DNA from: Ruminococcus flavefaciens | GTDB taxonomy: Bacteria > Bacillota > Clostridia > Oscillospirales > Ruminococcaceae | Reading direction: 5' to 3' | DNA: 64,000 nucleotides | NCBI RefSeq assembly: GCF_900143025.1 | Contig: NZ_FRCT01000002.1 | Location: 62,001-126,000, forward strand | Part shown: positions 23,458-34,300 of the stretch, one piece after another | Layout of the letters: the number at the start of each line of letters is the position of its first letter | Position numbering within the stretch: position 1 is the first letter of the stretch | The notes under the pieces: generated by a model | Databases searched by the model: none | The model's input: the letters and a program-made list of their open reading frames with translations, nothing else | What the model was told of the DNA's origin: nothing | Position numbers and translations under genes: made by a program

Positions 23458-24191
23458 AGCGTAATGAATCGGCTGCTTGAATAGCCTATTATACCATTAT
23501 AATTTACCACGTACCAGCCGTCTGAAGCTCCGTTTATCATGACCTTTGCACCGTCAGGCATGATGCCGATAACATTTCCCGAAAGTCCGGGATAATCTCG
23601 TATATTAAGATTACTTCCGTCGGTAGTTACAGTACCCCAGCGTACTGCTCCTGTGGGAATGAATGGGATACCGAAGTAATCACACAGTGAATTGGCAATG
23701 TTTTGTGCTATAGCTTCAAGATTATTTTTCAGCCATGCTTCATCTGCATAATTATCGTGATATCCGAGCTCACAGAGCACGGCAACAGCCTTTGTTCGCA
23801 ACACTTCGCCGAGGGAATAGGTGGGGACAGCTCTAACCTTGTCAGGGAGAGGGTATATTGATTTAAGGTTATTGGCGATTATGTTGGCAAGCTTTTCACT
23901 CAGTGAGCTTTTGGGGGCATAGTAAATGTCTATTCCTCTTAGTTTGCCTGCAAGATTTTCAGGGGCAGCATTTGAGTGAAGTGCAAGATGAACGTCGTAA
24001 CTTCCTGCATTTGAGTCTGATATAGCACCTGTAACATTGCGAACAGGATCATTCCGTACAAAGCTTATTCCGCATGAGCGCAGATACGGCTCTAATCTGT
24101 CTGCAAGCAGATTCATATACAGTTCTTCATTGCCGTCAGTGGCGTATTTATTCCATTCCTGTGTGGAAGGGCTCAAAAAGACCTTTGGCAT
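23454..24191 (-). CDS. N-acetylmuramoyl-L-alanine amidase (Amidase_3) with SH3b domain
   Basis: 245 residues. Residues 1-175 form an Amidase_3 domain: FLSPSTQEWNKY at the start, EELYMN with a zinc-ligand Glu, LALHSNAAP with a zinc His, and CELGYHDN with the catalytic Glu. Residues 185-245 form an SH3b-like wall-binding domain (LNIRDYPGLSGNVIGIMPDGAKV, GWYVVNYNGIIGYSSSRFI). The usual first zinc His in a DPGHGG block is not seen; the SPSTQEWN block stands in its place. There is no signal peptide, as in phage-type or autolysin variants released by other means. The ribosome site is weak. Confidence 0.82.
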   Translation of the reverse strand: MPKVFLSPSTQEWNKYATDGNEELYMNLLADRLEPYLRSCGISFVRNDPVRNVTGAISDSNAGSYDVHLALHSNAAPENLAGKLRGIDIYYAPKSSLSEKLANIIANNLKSIYPLPDKVRAVPTYSLGEVLRTKAVAVLCELGYHDNYADEAWLKNNLEAIAQNIANSLCDYFGIPFIPTGAVRWGTVTTDGSNLNIRDYPGLSGNVIGIMPDGAKVMINGASDGWYVVNYNGIIGYSSSRFITL

Positions 24192-24294
24192 AAAATCATT
24201 CCATTCTGATTGTTTTTGAGATTGCTCTCATAGTATTTTATGCTGAGGTTAAGCAAATTGTTATCATATCAATGGAAAAAATGGCTGTATGCTA

Positions 24295-24323
24295 TTGACT
24301 TTTCACTTTTAAAGCGTTATACT
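24295..24323 (+). promoter_or_regulatory. Promoter of tyrA
   Basis: TTGACT at 24295-24300, spacer 17, TATACT at 24318-24323. Confidence 0.7.
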
Positions 24324-24358
24324 TTAAATGGATAAAAGAACAATGGAGGAATGTTATT

Positions 24359-25210
24359 ATGAAAATTCTTGTTGTCGGACTTGGACTTATAGGCGGCTCG
24401 TTCTGTAAGGCTCTTAAAAAATATACTTATCATACAGTTGTTGGCTGTGACCTTAACCATGATATAGAAAATGCGGCACTTCGTGACGTAGCTCTCGATG
24501 AAGTCTTTGACGGTAATTATCAGGGTTATGACCTTATCATAGCAGCTCTTTTTCCGGAAGGAACAGAGAGATTTTTCAGTGAGCACGCTGCTGAAATAAG
24601 CAAAAACACCCTTATTACCGATGTTTGCGGTATAAAGGGCGCATTTTCCGAGCGTATGAAAAAAATTGCAGAGTCTAACGGACTCAGATATGTAGGTATC
24701 CACCCTATGGCAGGTAAGGAATTCGGCGGATATTACAACAGCACAGCCGATCTTTTCGTTAAAGCTAATTTTATTGTTGCACCGTTCGAGGACAGCAGAG
24801 AAGAGGATACCGAATTGCTGAAAAAGCTTGCAGGTGAAGTGGGAGCAGGCAAGATAGTTGTAACAACTCCCGAAAATCATGATAAAATGATAGCTTATAC
24901 TTCTCAGCTTGCTCATATCGTTTCAAGTGCCTATGTAAAGAGTCCTGAGCTTGGACTTGAATGTGGTTTCAGCGGCGGCAGCTTCCAGGATATGACACGT
25001 ATAGCTACTATGAACGAGAAGATGTGGACAGACTTGTTTATGCAGAACAAGGAAAACCTTCAGTATGAGCTTGATATGCTTATCAAAAATCTTATGAAAT
25101 ACAGTGATGCGCTGAAAAGCTCAGATGCAGAGACAATGCGTGCTCTTATTGCAGAGGGCAGAGAGCTTAAAGAGGAAAACCTCAGACACAGAGTTGGTCA
25201 GCCTAACTAA
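24359..25210 (+). CDS. tyrA: Prephenate dehydrogenase
   Basis: 283-residue cytoplasmic enzyme oxidising prephenate to 4-hydroxyphenylpyruvate in tyrosine synthesis. The N-terminal NAD(P) site is GLGLIGGS (7-14). VCGIK, GIHPMAGKEFGGY and TPENHDKMIAYTSQLAHIVSSAY match the catalytic region, and GGSFQDMTRIA the C-terminal helical domain. There is no ACT domain. GGAGG lies eight to nine bases before ATG. The gene's last eight bases overlap the tail of the convergent pseudouridine synthase gene. It lies alone, not with other aromatic genes. Confidence 0.93.
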   Translation: MKILVVGLGLIGGSFCKALKKYTYHTVVGCDLNHDIENAALRDVALDEVFDGNYQGYDLIIAALFPEGTERFFSEHAAEISKNTLITDVCGIKGAFSERMKKIAESNGLRYVGIHPMAGKEFGGYYNSTADLFVKANFIVAPFEDSREEDTELLKKLAGEVGAGKIVVTTPENHDKMIAYTSQLAHIVSSAYVKSPELGLECGFSGGSFQDMTRIATMNEKMWTDLFMQNKENLQYELDMLIKNLMKYSDALKSSDAETMRALIAEGRELKEENLRHRVGQPN

Positions 25211-26153
25211 AGAATTTCTTTTCAAAGTCAGGCTTCGGAGCTTTTAACTCCAAAGTGTTGAGATAGTGCATATCCGAGGTCTTGGGAATAAGGAATTCAA
25301 GTGAATAGGCGCAGAGTGCCTGACGGAATACACCGTAACGCTTATTTGCGGCAACAGAGCCGTATTTTCCGTCACCGAGCAGAGGTGCACCTATATGTGC
25401 AAGGTGGGCGCGTATCTGATGAGTACGTCCCGTATAAAGAGTTACTTCTACAAGGGAGAGAGTACCTTTTTCCGAAAGTACGCGATATCCTGTCTTTATA
25501 GGCTTATAGCCGTCAACAGGCGAGTCAGAGATCTTTACGAGATTTCTTGACTCGTCTTTTTGATGATATGCAGTTATGATATCCTCTTTTTGCGGGAGCC
25601 TTCCTACAGCTATGCAATGGTATATCTTATGTACATTTCCCGAACGTATAGCTTCGTTTATCTCTCTGAGAGCGCAAGCAGTTTTTGCAGCGGTAACAAG
25701 TCCGCAGGTATTTCTGTCGAGGCGGCTGCACAGGGCAGGTGCGAAAGAGCTTTCAGTGTCGGGGAGATATTCCTTCTTATTGTACAGATAGTGCTTTATT
25801 TTGTCTATCAGAGTATCTGTCATAGGGCTTCCGTTTGAATGAGAGTCGAGGCCTACAGGTTTGTTTACGATAAGTACGTTTTCGTCCTCATAGACTATTT
25901 CAAGCTCAGGAGAGCATTTCAGAAAGCTCATATCATGTTTTTTCTCGGCTGATACCTCGTCTTTGACATAAATAGTTATAATGTCACCTGTATTGAGTCG
26001 GTCTGATATATCGCATCTTTTACCGTTGATCTTTATGTCTTTTTTGCGAATAAGTCGATACATCATACTTTTAGGGAGGTCCGGGAGAGCTTTTGCAACA
26101 AATTTATCTATTCTCTGACCACTGTCATTGTCATTAATTACAAATTCTTTCAT
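25203..26153 (-). CDS. RluC/RluD-family pseudouridine synthase
   Basis: 316 residues. An N-terminal S4 RNA-binding domain (about 12-75, SGQRIDKFVAKALPDLPKSMMYRLIRKKDIKING) precedes the RluA-type catalytic domain: NKPVGLDSH, the catalytic loop SRLDRNTCGLV with its aspartate, and GRTHQIRAHLAHIGAPLLGDGKYG. It isomerises uridines in 23S rRNA (RluC-like positions by family), inferred only. It is transcribed against tyrA with an 8-base tail overlap and no terminator between them. Confidence 0.92.
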   Translation of the reverse strand: MKEFVINDNDSGQRIDKFVAKALPDLPKSMMYRLIRKKDIKINGKRCDISDRLNTGDIITIYVKDEVSAEKKHDMSFLKCSPELEIVYEDENVLIVNKPVGLDSHSNGSPMTDTLIDKIKHYLYNKKEYLPDTESSFAPALCSRLDRNTCGLVTAAKTACALREINEAIRSGNVHKIYHCIAVGRLPQKEDIITAYHQKDESRNLVKISDSPVDGYKPIKTGYRVLSEKGTLSLVEVTLYTGRTHQIRAHLAHIGAPLLGDGKYGSVAANKRYGVFRQALCAYSLEFLIPKTSDMHYLNTLELKAPKPDFEKKFFS

Positions 26154-26267
26154 TTTTCAATCACCTAAATGTTACAAAAAAGTATCTATAAGTTACAAAA
26201 AAAAATCCTGTTTTTCTTCATACCTTACAAAATTTAATGTTTAAACCTGCTTTTTTAGCTTTAGAGG

Positions 26268-26296
26268 TTGAATTTTGCATGGAAAAATGTTATAAT
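26268..26296 (+). promoter_or_regulatory. Promoter of the GH25 gene
   Basis: TTGAAT at 26268-26273, spacer 17, TATAAT at 26291-26296. Confidence 0.75.
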
Positions 26297-26362
26297 AAAC
26301 AAAATTGAAACGTACGTAAGGATTTCTTTTTGTGACGTTTATGAGAAGGAGTTAGATCAGCC

Positions 26363-27979
26363 ATGGGCAAATTAAAAAGCTTGCTTTCAGTATTGATCAC
26401 CGGTACTGTTATATGTTCGGCTACAGCGTTGCAGGCTTTCGCTGCGAACGAACCTATTACTGATATATATGATAGCACAATTTTCAATGAAAGTAAAGAG
26501 TCTGACAGTGAAGGCATATCATCAAATGTATGGGCTGTCGGCAGTTCATCTGACATTAAAACGGACGTTACTGAGCCGGTTGTTGAGGCGGTGTCAGAAA
26601 CACCGTTCAATGTGTTTGATATTTATGATGCACACCAGAAGTACGTAAAGCTCCATTCGGGAGATCCCGAGCTTATGTACAGAAAATCCGAGGGCATCGA
26701 CGTTTCCTACGCACAGGGAAAAATAGACTGGAAGGCTGTAAAGGACAGCGGAATAGATTTCGCTATAATCAGGGCAGGCTACGGAAATGCTAAAAAGTAT
26801 CCTAATCAGATAGATACCTGGTTCAAGTACAACATCACCGAGGCCCAGAAGGTGGGCATGGACATAGGCATCTACTGGTACAGCTATGCTTATGATGTTG
26901 AGGCTGCACGAGATGAGGCAGAGGGCTGTTATCAGATAATCAAGGATTATAACATTACATATCCTGTTTATTTTGATATCGAGGAGGAAAAGCATAAAAA
27001 GCTTTCTGCTGCCGAGGTTTCCGCAATAATCGATACTTTCTGTTCTACGATAGAGTCGAAGGGATATCATGCAGGTATCTACAGCTTTACAAGTCTGCTT
27101 TCGACTAAGGTATATAAGCAGGTACTTGACAAGTATGCTGTATGGGTAGCTCACTGGAACGTTAATGCGCCTGCTTTCTCAGGCGATTACGGTATGTGGC
27201 AGTATAATGCGGTAGGAAGAGTCAATGGTATAAGTACAGATGTTGACCTTGACCACTGCTATATCAACTATCCTTATATTATTTCACCTGATACTTATAA
27301 TCCCGACGGAACAGAGACAAGTATTTCTCCTGTGCAGTACCCTGCATCGACAGAAAAGGTAGTTGCAAAGGGAATAGATGTTTCTGTATGGCAGGCTAAG
27401 ATAGACTGGGACAAGGTTGCAAAATCCGACGTTGATTATGCTATAATCCGTGCTGGCTACGGTAATCTTTCTTCACAGAAGGATAAATATTTCGAGGCGA
27501 ATATCGAGGGTGCCGCAAAGGCAGGCATCGACTGCGGCGTTTACTGGTATAGTTACGCATCATCTCCCGAGGACGCTGTTCTTGAGGCAGAGGCTTGTTA
27601 CGAGGTAATAAAGAATAGAAAATATGCGTATCCTGTATATTACAGTCTTGAAGATGTCTGTCTGAATTCTCTCAGTAACAAGGCGCTTTCGGACATTGCA
27701 AAGGCTTTCTGCTCCACTCTTGAAAAAAAGGGCTATTACGTGGGAATAAAGAGCAATGTGAACTTCCTCAGCACAAGACTTGATGAATCCTTATTCAAGT
27801 CATATGACGTGTGGGTAGCTCACTACGGCGTTTCAAAGCCCGGTTTTAATAAAAACTATAATATGTGGCAGTATTCAAGCACAGGCAAGGTAAACGGAAT
27901 AAACGGGATTGTAAACTGCGATTACGCATATATCAATTTCCCGAAGGTTATGAAAGAAGCTCACCTTAACGGTTTTTGA
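26363..27979 (+). CDS. Secreted lysozyme-like protein with two GH25 domains
   Basis: 538 residues. A signal peptide ends near ALQAFAAN (residues 1-29) and is followed by a spacer to residue 110. GH25 domain 1 spans about 111-305 and domain 2 about 337-535; they align over their whole length (GIDVS, DFAIIRAGYGN, IYWYSYA, GMWQY / NMWQY). Domain 1 keeps the catalytic D-x-E pair as D205 and E207 in PVYFDIEEE. Domain 2 reads PVYYSLED, so the first acid is Ser428 with only E430 left. Domain 1 should cleave the MurNAc-GlcNAc bond; domain 2 probably only binds. GAAGGAG precedes ATG. Single-gene unit ended by a strong terminator. Confidence 0.9.
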   Translation: MGKLKSLLSVLITGTVICSATALQAFAANEPITDIYDSTIFNESKESDSEGISSNVWAVGSSSDIKTDVTEPVVEAVSETPFNVFDIYDAHQKYVKLHSGDPELMYRKSEGIDVSYAQGKIDWKAVKDSGIDFAIIRAGYGNAKKYPNQIDTWFKYNITEAQKVGMDIGIYWYSYAYDVEAARDEAEGCYQIIKDYNITYPVYFDIEEEKHKKLSAAEVSAIIDTFCSTIESKGYHAGIYSFTSLLSTKVYKQVLDKYAVWVAHWNVNAPAFSGDYGMWQYNAVGRVNGISTDVDLDHCYINYPYIISPDTYNPDGTETSISPVQYPASTEKVVAKGIDVSVWQAKIDWDKVAKSDVDYAIIRAGYGNLSSQKDKYFEANIEGAAKAGIDCGVYWYSYASSPEDAVLEAEACYEVIKNRKYAYPVYYSLEDVCLNSLSNKALSDIAKAFCSTLEKKGYYVGIKSNVNFLSTRLDESLFKSYDVWVAHYGVSKPGFNKNYNMWQYSSTGKVNGINGIVNCDYAYINFPKVMKEAHLNGF

Positions 27980-27991
27980 GCAATGAAATCC

Positions 27992-28026
27992 AATATGCAT
28001 ACCGTATTCTGCGGTATGCATATTTT
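27992..28026 (+). terminator. Terminator of the GH25 gene
   Basis: Stem aatatgcataccg/cggtatgcatatt, loop tattctg, then TTTT. The addB SD follows closely, so addAB transcription begins within or passes through this region. Confidence 0.85.
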
Positions 28027-28043
28027 GTATCACAGGAGAAATT

Positions 28044-31000
28044 ATGGTAGAATTCATTATCGGTCCGTCAGGCAGCGGAAAAACGACAAAGATGTTCGGG
28101 CGAATAAAAGAAAAGTGTTCTGCTGCTGATAAATTATGTATTGTCGTTCCTGAACAGTATTCACAGGATTTTGATAAAAAGCTGTATTTCTACCTTGGAG
28201 CTGAGAATTTCAACGAGCTGTTTTCACTGAGCTTTACAGGACTCGCAAGGCAGCTTTTTCAGATCTATGGTGATCCTGACAGAAAAGGCGAATTTGCTGA
28301 TGAAATGGCTAAGATGATACTTGTGTATCAGGCTGTTTCATCAGCTTTGTCGCGTCCTGAGTCGCTTGCAAGCTTTCGCAGACAGAGTATGCAGAGCGGT
28401 TTTGCCGAGGAGATAACTACACTGATACGGGATATGAAGCGTGCAGGGATAAGTCCTGAAGAGCTTGTGCAGCGTTCACAGCTTCTTGACAGAAGGCTTA
28501 TGGATAAAACCAATGACGTTGCTGTTATATTCCTTGAATATCAGCGCCTTATGGAAGAATACGGCTTTAAAGACGAGCTGGACAATATACGCGAGGCTGC
28601 AAATGTCGCAAACCTGAACAGATATTTTTGCGGAAAGACTGTATTTCTTGATGAGTTTGAAAGCTTTACTGCCGATCAGTACGAAATGCTGAAAGTCATG
28701 CTTTCTTCTGCCGATAATGTCATTATGACCCTAAGAACAGATGATGTAAACGCGGGTGAATACACTCTCTTTGAAACCGTTAATGATACGTATAGAAAAT
28801 TATCAGGGATATGTCGTGAGCTGGGGAAGGAATGCAGCATAACTCAGTGCGGTGAATATTACAGGTTCAAAACACCTGATCTTGAATACGTCAGCAGCCG
28901 TGCTCTGAGAAATCTTAGAAACGAGCCTGAAAATTCTCCGAAAGCCGAGAATATCCATATATTTGAGGCAAGGGATATGTATAGCGAGGCTGAGTACGTC
29001 TGCGCTGCCGTAAAGCATTTACTTTTTGAGGATAATAGCCTCAGATACCGTGATATCGCTATTATCTCCAATGATATCGCAAGCTACTCAGACGTTCTCA
29101 AGGCTGCATTCAAAAGATATGATATCCCGTATTTTTTAAGTCTTGAAAAGTCAGTCGATCATACGGCGGTTATGGTCTATTTCCTGACTCTGCTGGACAT
29201 TCTTTGCAGCCGCAAATTCAGGTCTGAGCAGATATTCAGACTTGTGAAAAGCGGGCTTATTGACGTTTCGCTCACAGAAGCGTCACTGCTTGAAAACTAT
29301 TGCTACAAATGGGATGTTGACGGTGATATGTGGACTGAGCCGTTTACTGCGCAGGACAATGAGCTGGAGCTTCTCGAAAATATAAGATGCCGCGTAATTG
29401 AGCCTGTAATAAAGCTCAGAAAGCGTATTAAACGTGATAAGACAGCCGATAAGATATGTATGCATCTGTACGATCATCTGGTTGAATGTGGTGCAGAAAA
29501 GAATACTGCACGTCTTATGGGCGAGCTTATAGATCAGGACAAGGACTATGAGGCAGCAGAGCTTAAAAGACTGTGGGGCTGTCTGATAGACATTCTTGAC
29601 TGTATAAACGATACTCTTGGAGAACGCGAAATAAGTTTTTCGGAGATAAACAGGATAATAAGGTCCATGATTGGCAGGATAAAGTACTCTGTTCCTCCTC
29701 AGACTCTTGATGCTGTAACAGCTGCTTCTGCAAGAATGGCAAGGCTTGATGCTCCGAAGATCGTTTTTGTAATGGGAGCTAATGACGGAGATTTTCCTAA
29801 TCAGATAAGTCTGCACGGGCTTTTTTCTGAAGCAGACAAGTCTAAGCTTGCCGAACATGGTATAGAGCTTTCAACTCCTTTGTCGGAGCTTATAGCATCT
29901 GAAAGACTGGTAGTATATAAAGCTATATCTGCGGCATCGCATAAGCTTTTTATAACCTATCCTCTGTCTGATCTTGCGGGACAGGCTAAGTATCCTGCTC
30001 CGCTTATTGACAGAATAATAGGAATGTTCGGTGACAGCTCAATAAGAAAAAAAGATGAGGATATTCCTGTTGAATTTTATGCTGTTACTCTTCATTCTGC
30101 GTTTTATCACTATATGCAGGAGCGAAACGTCAATGATACTTCGGTTGCGTCTATAAAAAGTCTGCTTATGAGCGACAGCGAGTACAGAAGAAGGCTTTCT
30201 TATGTTTTCAGCAGAGGAGATCGCTCTCAGAATTATAAAATAGACAGAAATATCATGGAGAAGCTACAGGATTTTGAGCCTTTAAAGCTTTCTTCAACAG
30301 GGCTTGAAGAGTATAATCTTTGTCATTTCAAGTATTTCTGCGATAAATGCCTCAGATTAAGGCTTAACGAAAAGGTAAGTCTTGATGCAAGGATAGCAGG
30401 AGAGCTTACTCACGAGTGTTTTTACGGTATTCTCGGTTCACGTACAAAGCGTGATTTTATAAATATGTTATATGATGAAGTGAGAGATGAGATAAACAGG
30501 TGCGCTGAAAAGTATAAAAACGAGACTCTGGCAGGAGACTTCGGAAAAGATGCGAAATTTGAGCTTATCTTCAATAAGCTTACCGAACGAATGTCAGATG
30601 TATTCCTTTATACTCAGCAGTCTCTTATGGCTTCTGAATTTGTGCCCCATGATTTTGAACTTGATCTGCGGGAAAGCCATTCCGTAGTCCTTTCGTTCGG
30701 CGATAAAAAGAAGCTTAGCTTTGGCGGAATAGTTGACCGAGCCGATGTGTGTAATATAAACGGTGAGGATTACCTCAGGATAATTGATTACAAAAGCAGC
30801 CGCAAGGAGATAACTGCCGAGACTCTTGCCTGTGGTATCAATATGCAGATGCTGCTTTATCTGTTTGCCTCCACAGATAAGGGCGGACTTTATGAAGGCT
30901 ATGAGCCTGCGGGCGTTCTTTACTCACCTGTAAGGATTTCAGACGTTCATCTTGAACCTCATAAGGTCTCATCAAGAAATAATGGTGCGGTAAAGTCCTC

Positions 31001-31379
31001 TCTTAAAACAAGCGGACTTGTGCTGGGAGACATTGATATCCTTGAAGCTATGGAAACAGATGTAGGAGGAGAGTTCATACCGGTAAAGCTTGATAAAAAC
31101 GGAGTTCCCGACAGAAATTCCTCCTGTGTTTCGTCAGAGGGAATGACACTTCTGAGAAATTACACGTACTCAAAGCTGGTAAGTATGGCAGAGTCTCTTC
31201 TTGAGGGAAATGCAGAAGCTGAACCGCTTGTTATAGACGGTAAGGTGCCGTGTACATACTGTGAGTATGCGAATATATGCGATAATTCAGAGCTCGAGAA
31301 TAAAAGAATACCGGATGCGGAGCAGGTTATGAAAGCCGAAGAGATACTCGGTAAAAAATTCAGCGGAAAGGAGGAGTAA
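28044..31379 (+). CDS. addB: ATP-dependent helicase/nuclease subunit B
   Basis: 1111-residue partner of AddA in the RecBCD-like enzyme that processes double-strand DNA ends for recombination. N-terminal Walker A GPSGSGKTT (7-15), then VVPEQYSQDFDKKL typical of AddB. The C-terminal nuclease domain shows RIIDYKSSRKE and four cysteines placed as in the AddB iron-sulfur cluster: one in YNLCHFKYFC and three in CTYCEYANIC (C-x2-C-x5-C). AGGAG lies seven bases before ATG. addA begins three bases after its stop. AddB's helicase part is normally inactive and helps recognise Chi. Confidence 0.95.
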   Translation: MVEFIIGPSGSGKTTKMFGRIKEKCSAADKLCIVVPEQYSQDFDKKLYFYLGAENFNELFSLSFTGLARQLFQIYGDPDRKGEFADEMAKMILVYQAVSSALSRPESLASFRRQSMQSGFAEEITTLIRDMKRAGISPEELVQRSQLLDRRLMDKTNDVAVIFLEYQRLMEEYGFKDELDNIREAANVANLNRYFCGKTVFLDEFESFTADQYEMLKVMLSSADNVIMTLRTDDVNAGEYTLFETVNDTYRKLSGICRELGKECSITQCGEYYRFKTPDLEYVSSRALRNLRNEPENSPKAENIHIFEARDMYSEAEYVCAAVKHLLFEDNSLRYRDIAIISNDIASYSDVLKAAFKRYDIPYFLSLEKSVDHTAVMVYFLTLLDILCSRKFRSEQIFRLVKSGLIDVSLTEASLLENYCYKWDVDGDMWTEPFTAQDNELELLENIRCRVIEPVIKLRKRIKRDKTADKICMHLYDHLVECGAEKNTARLMGELIDQDKDYEAAELKRLWGCLIDILDCINDTLGEREISFSEINRIIRSMIGRIKYSVPPQTLDAVTAASARMARLDAPKIVFVMGANDGDFPNQISLHGLFSEADKSKLAEHGIELSTPLSELIASERLVVYKAISAASHKLFITYPLSDLAGQAKYPAPLIDRIIGMFGDSSIRKKDEDIPVEFYAVTLHSAFYHYMQERNVNDTSVASIKSLLMSDSEYRRRLSYVFSRGDRSQNYKIDRNIMEKLQDFEPLKLSSTGLEEYNLCHFKYFCDKCLRLRLNEKVSLDARIAGELTHECFYGILGSRTKRDFINMLYDEVRDEINRCAEKYKNETLAGDFGKDAKFELIFNKLTERMSDVFLYTQQSLMASEFVPHDFELDLRESHSVVLSFGDKKKLSFGGIVDRADVCNINGEDYLRIIDYKSSRKEITAETLACGINMQMLLYLFASTDKGGLYEGYEPAGVLYSPVRISDVHLEPHKVSSRNNGAVKSSLKTSGLVLGDIDILEAMETDVGGEFIPVKLDKNGVPDRNSSCVSSEGMTLLRNYTYSKLVSMAESLLEGNAEAEPLVIDGKVPCTYCEYANICDNSELENKRIPDAEQVMKAEEILGKKFSGKEE

Positions 31380-31381
31380 GC

Positions 31382-34300
31382 ATGGGCTGGACGCAACAGC
31401 AGCAGAATGCCATTGATGCAAGAGATACGTCTCTTATTGTATCGGCAGCGGCAGGAAGCGGAAAAACAGCTGTTCTTACAGAAAGGCTCATAAAGCTTAT
31501 CGCTGATAAGGACAGCGGTGTAAGAGCAGACAGGATGATCGTTGTAACATTTACAAATGATGCAGCCTCTGAACTGAAAAAAAGACTTGATGTCAAGCTG
31601 AGAGAGCTTATAAACGACAGACCTGATGATAAACATTTGCTCAAACAGCAGATACTTCTCCAGAGTGCAAGGATATCCACTATAAACTCCTTCTGTTTTG
31701 ACCTGATACGTGATAATATGAGCGAAACGGGAATAACATCAGGATTTGCGGTTCTTGATGACAGTGATAACAAGGTGCTCAGAGCACGGGCTATGGACGA
31801 GCTTATAAACTATTATAGTCAGAATGAGTACGAAAAAATCTCTTTCATGTATGACAGGTTCTGCATAAAGGACGAAAAAAGGCTCATTGAAGTTATCGAA
31901 AGAGCTGACAGCTTTCTTTCGTCTGTTGCTTTCAGGGATAAATGGCTTGATAAGGCTGTAGATATGTATAAAGCTGATTTTAAGGAGTCTTTTTACTTCA
32001 AAAGTCTTATGTCAGCTATGATATCAGAGCTTGAAAAAGCACAGAAGGCAGCCGATGACAATATAGGTCTTATCAGCAGGATATTTCCCGATATGTCGTC
32101 AGCAGCTGCGGAAAAGTCTTGTGCACTTGCAGAAGATGACTATGATAAGATAGCCGATCTGCTTGCAGTATTCAGATGCTCACGGCTTCCTGATGAAAGT
32201 GAATCTGCAAAGGCGTTGGATTTTTCTGATCTGGTGAGGGTAGGTAAAACTCCGCATGATAAAGCTCTGCGTGAAATATACAAGAAAAAGCGTGATATAA
32301 TAAAAAAGACGGCAGCAAAGGTTATAAACAGTGTTTTATCTGTTGAGAGCGATTACAGGGAATGTGGTGAAGTCACAGTTGTTCTTGCGGAAATGCTGAA
32401 AAAGTATCAGGAGCTTATCTGGGAAAAGAAATGCGAAAAAAACGGGCTTTCCTTTGATGACGGCGAAAGATTAGCACTGGAGATTCTTGCGGATACAGAT
32501 GATAATGGAAATATAGTCAGAAGCGAGATAGCTGAGAGGATAGTTGAATACTATGACATCATAATGATAGACGAGTATCAGGACTCAAACAATAAACAGG
32601 ATCTGATATTTAAGTTGATCTCAAAGGATTTTCGTACAGATGAAAACCATGAGCCCTTATATGGCAGCAATGTATTCCTTGTAGGCGATGTAAAACAGTC
32701 TATTTATCGTTTCAGACTTGCAAATCCAAAGAATTTTATAAATACGCTTCACAGATCCGAGAGCTATTCGCCTGATAACGATTGTAAAAATCAGGCTATA
32801 AGTCTTAATAAGAATTTCAGAAGCTCGCCTCAGGTAATCGATTTCGTGAATTATGTTTTCGGACAGATAATGTCTGAAAAGTGCGGTGATATAAATTATA
32901 CTGATAATGAGAAGCTTTATTTCGGAGCTGAACAGTATTCGGACAATAATTCATCACATAGGCTTACACATTTTGCATTTATAAATGATGATGCAAGTGA
33001 AGAAGATGAAGATGAAAAGATAAATGCTGAAGTAGTGTATACAGCAGGGAAAATAGCGGATATGATCAGATCTGGAGTGTCAGTTACAGATAAAGACGGT
33101 TCGGAACGTCCGTGTCGCCCTTGTGATTTCTGCATACTTGTAAGAAATAATAAGTATATAAATATTTATGCTGAACAACTTAATAAAAACGGGATCCCTG
33201 CCAAAGGAAGTGAAGAATCGGGATATCTGAAGGCAAGAGAAATAGCTGTGCTTATTGATCTGTTAAGGGTTATCAGTAACCCTATACAGGATATTCCTCT
33301 TGCAGCTGTTATGACTTCGCCTATGTATATGTTCAGTATAGAGGATATAGCTGTAATACGGTCGTATGACAAGAAAAGAGCACTTTTCCCGATAATCAGA
33401 GGGATCGCAGACGGTGAATATCCTGAATGTGATGATATGTTCCTTCGTGAAAGATGTATGGATTTTCTTGAGTCTATAGACGCATTCAGACTTGACTCCG
33501 TAACAATGACTATAGGCGAGCTTATAGGCGAGATATATGATTCTACTGACTTTATTTCGGTTATGCAGCTTTACAGTGACGGAGAAAAGAAAAGAGCTAA
33601 TCTTCGTGCGCTTATACAGTATGCTCAGAATTACGAAAGCACGGCTGCATTTGACGGTTCAGGCGGTCTGAATGGTTTCCTGAGACATCTTGACAGAGTA
33701 ATGGATAACGGTGACTATGCACAGGGAAAGGTTGCGTCGTCATCAGGTGACTATGTGTCTGTTCTCACTATGCACAGATCAAAAGGACTGGAATTTCCGT
33801 TTGTATTTATTGCTGAAACATCGGTCAACTTTCAGTTCGACTCTAAAACTGTTATGTGCAGTCCTGACGGACGCATTGGATATGTATTGTATGATCCGAT
33901 TCTGTACAGGAAATACAAGACCTTCCAGCAGGTAATGCTGTCCGCTGAAGAGGAGCGCGATACAAGAAGCGAAGAGATGCGTCTTTTATATGTCGCACTG
34001 ACAAGAGCAAAGCAGCAGCTTTTTATAAATCTTAAATGCGGCGAAAAGGCGCTTAAAAGAGTGAATTCTATTACAGAGAGCTGTATACTGCATAATGGCG
34101 ATATCCGGGAAAGTGTAAGCGAAGCAAAGAGCTTTTCTGATTGGATATGGTCAAGTATGATCCGTGATGAGCTGTTTGCAGAAGTTGCAGAGCATTATGA
34201 GATAGAAAATGTTGATGCTAACAGCAGATTAAGAAATGATAAAAAGCTTTTTGAGTTTGAATTTGTTGACAGCATAGATGTATCGGATACGGAGCAGGCT

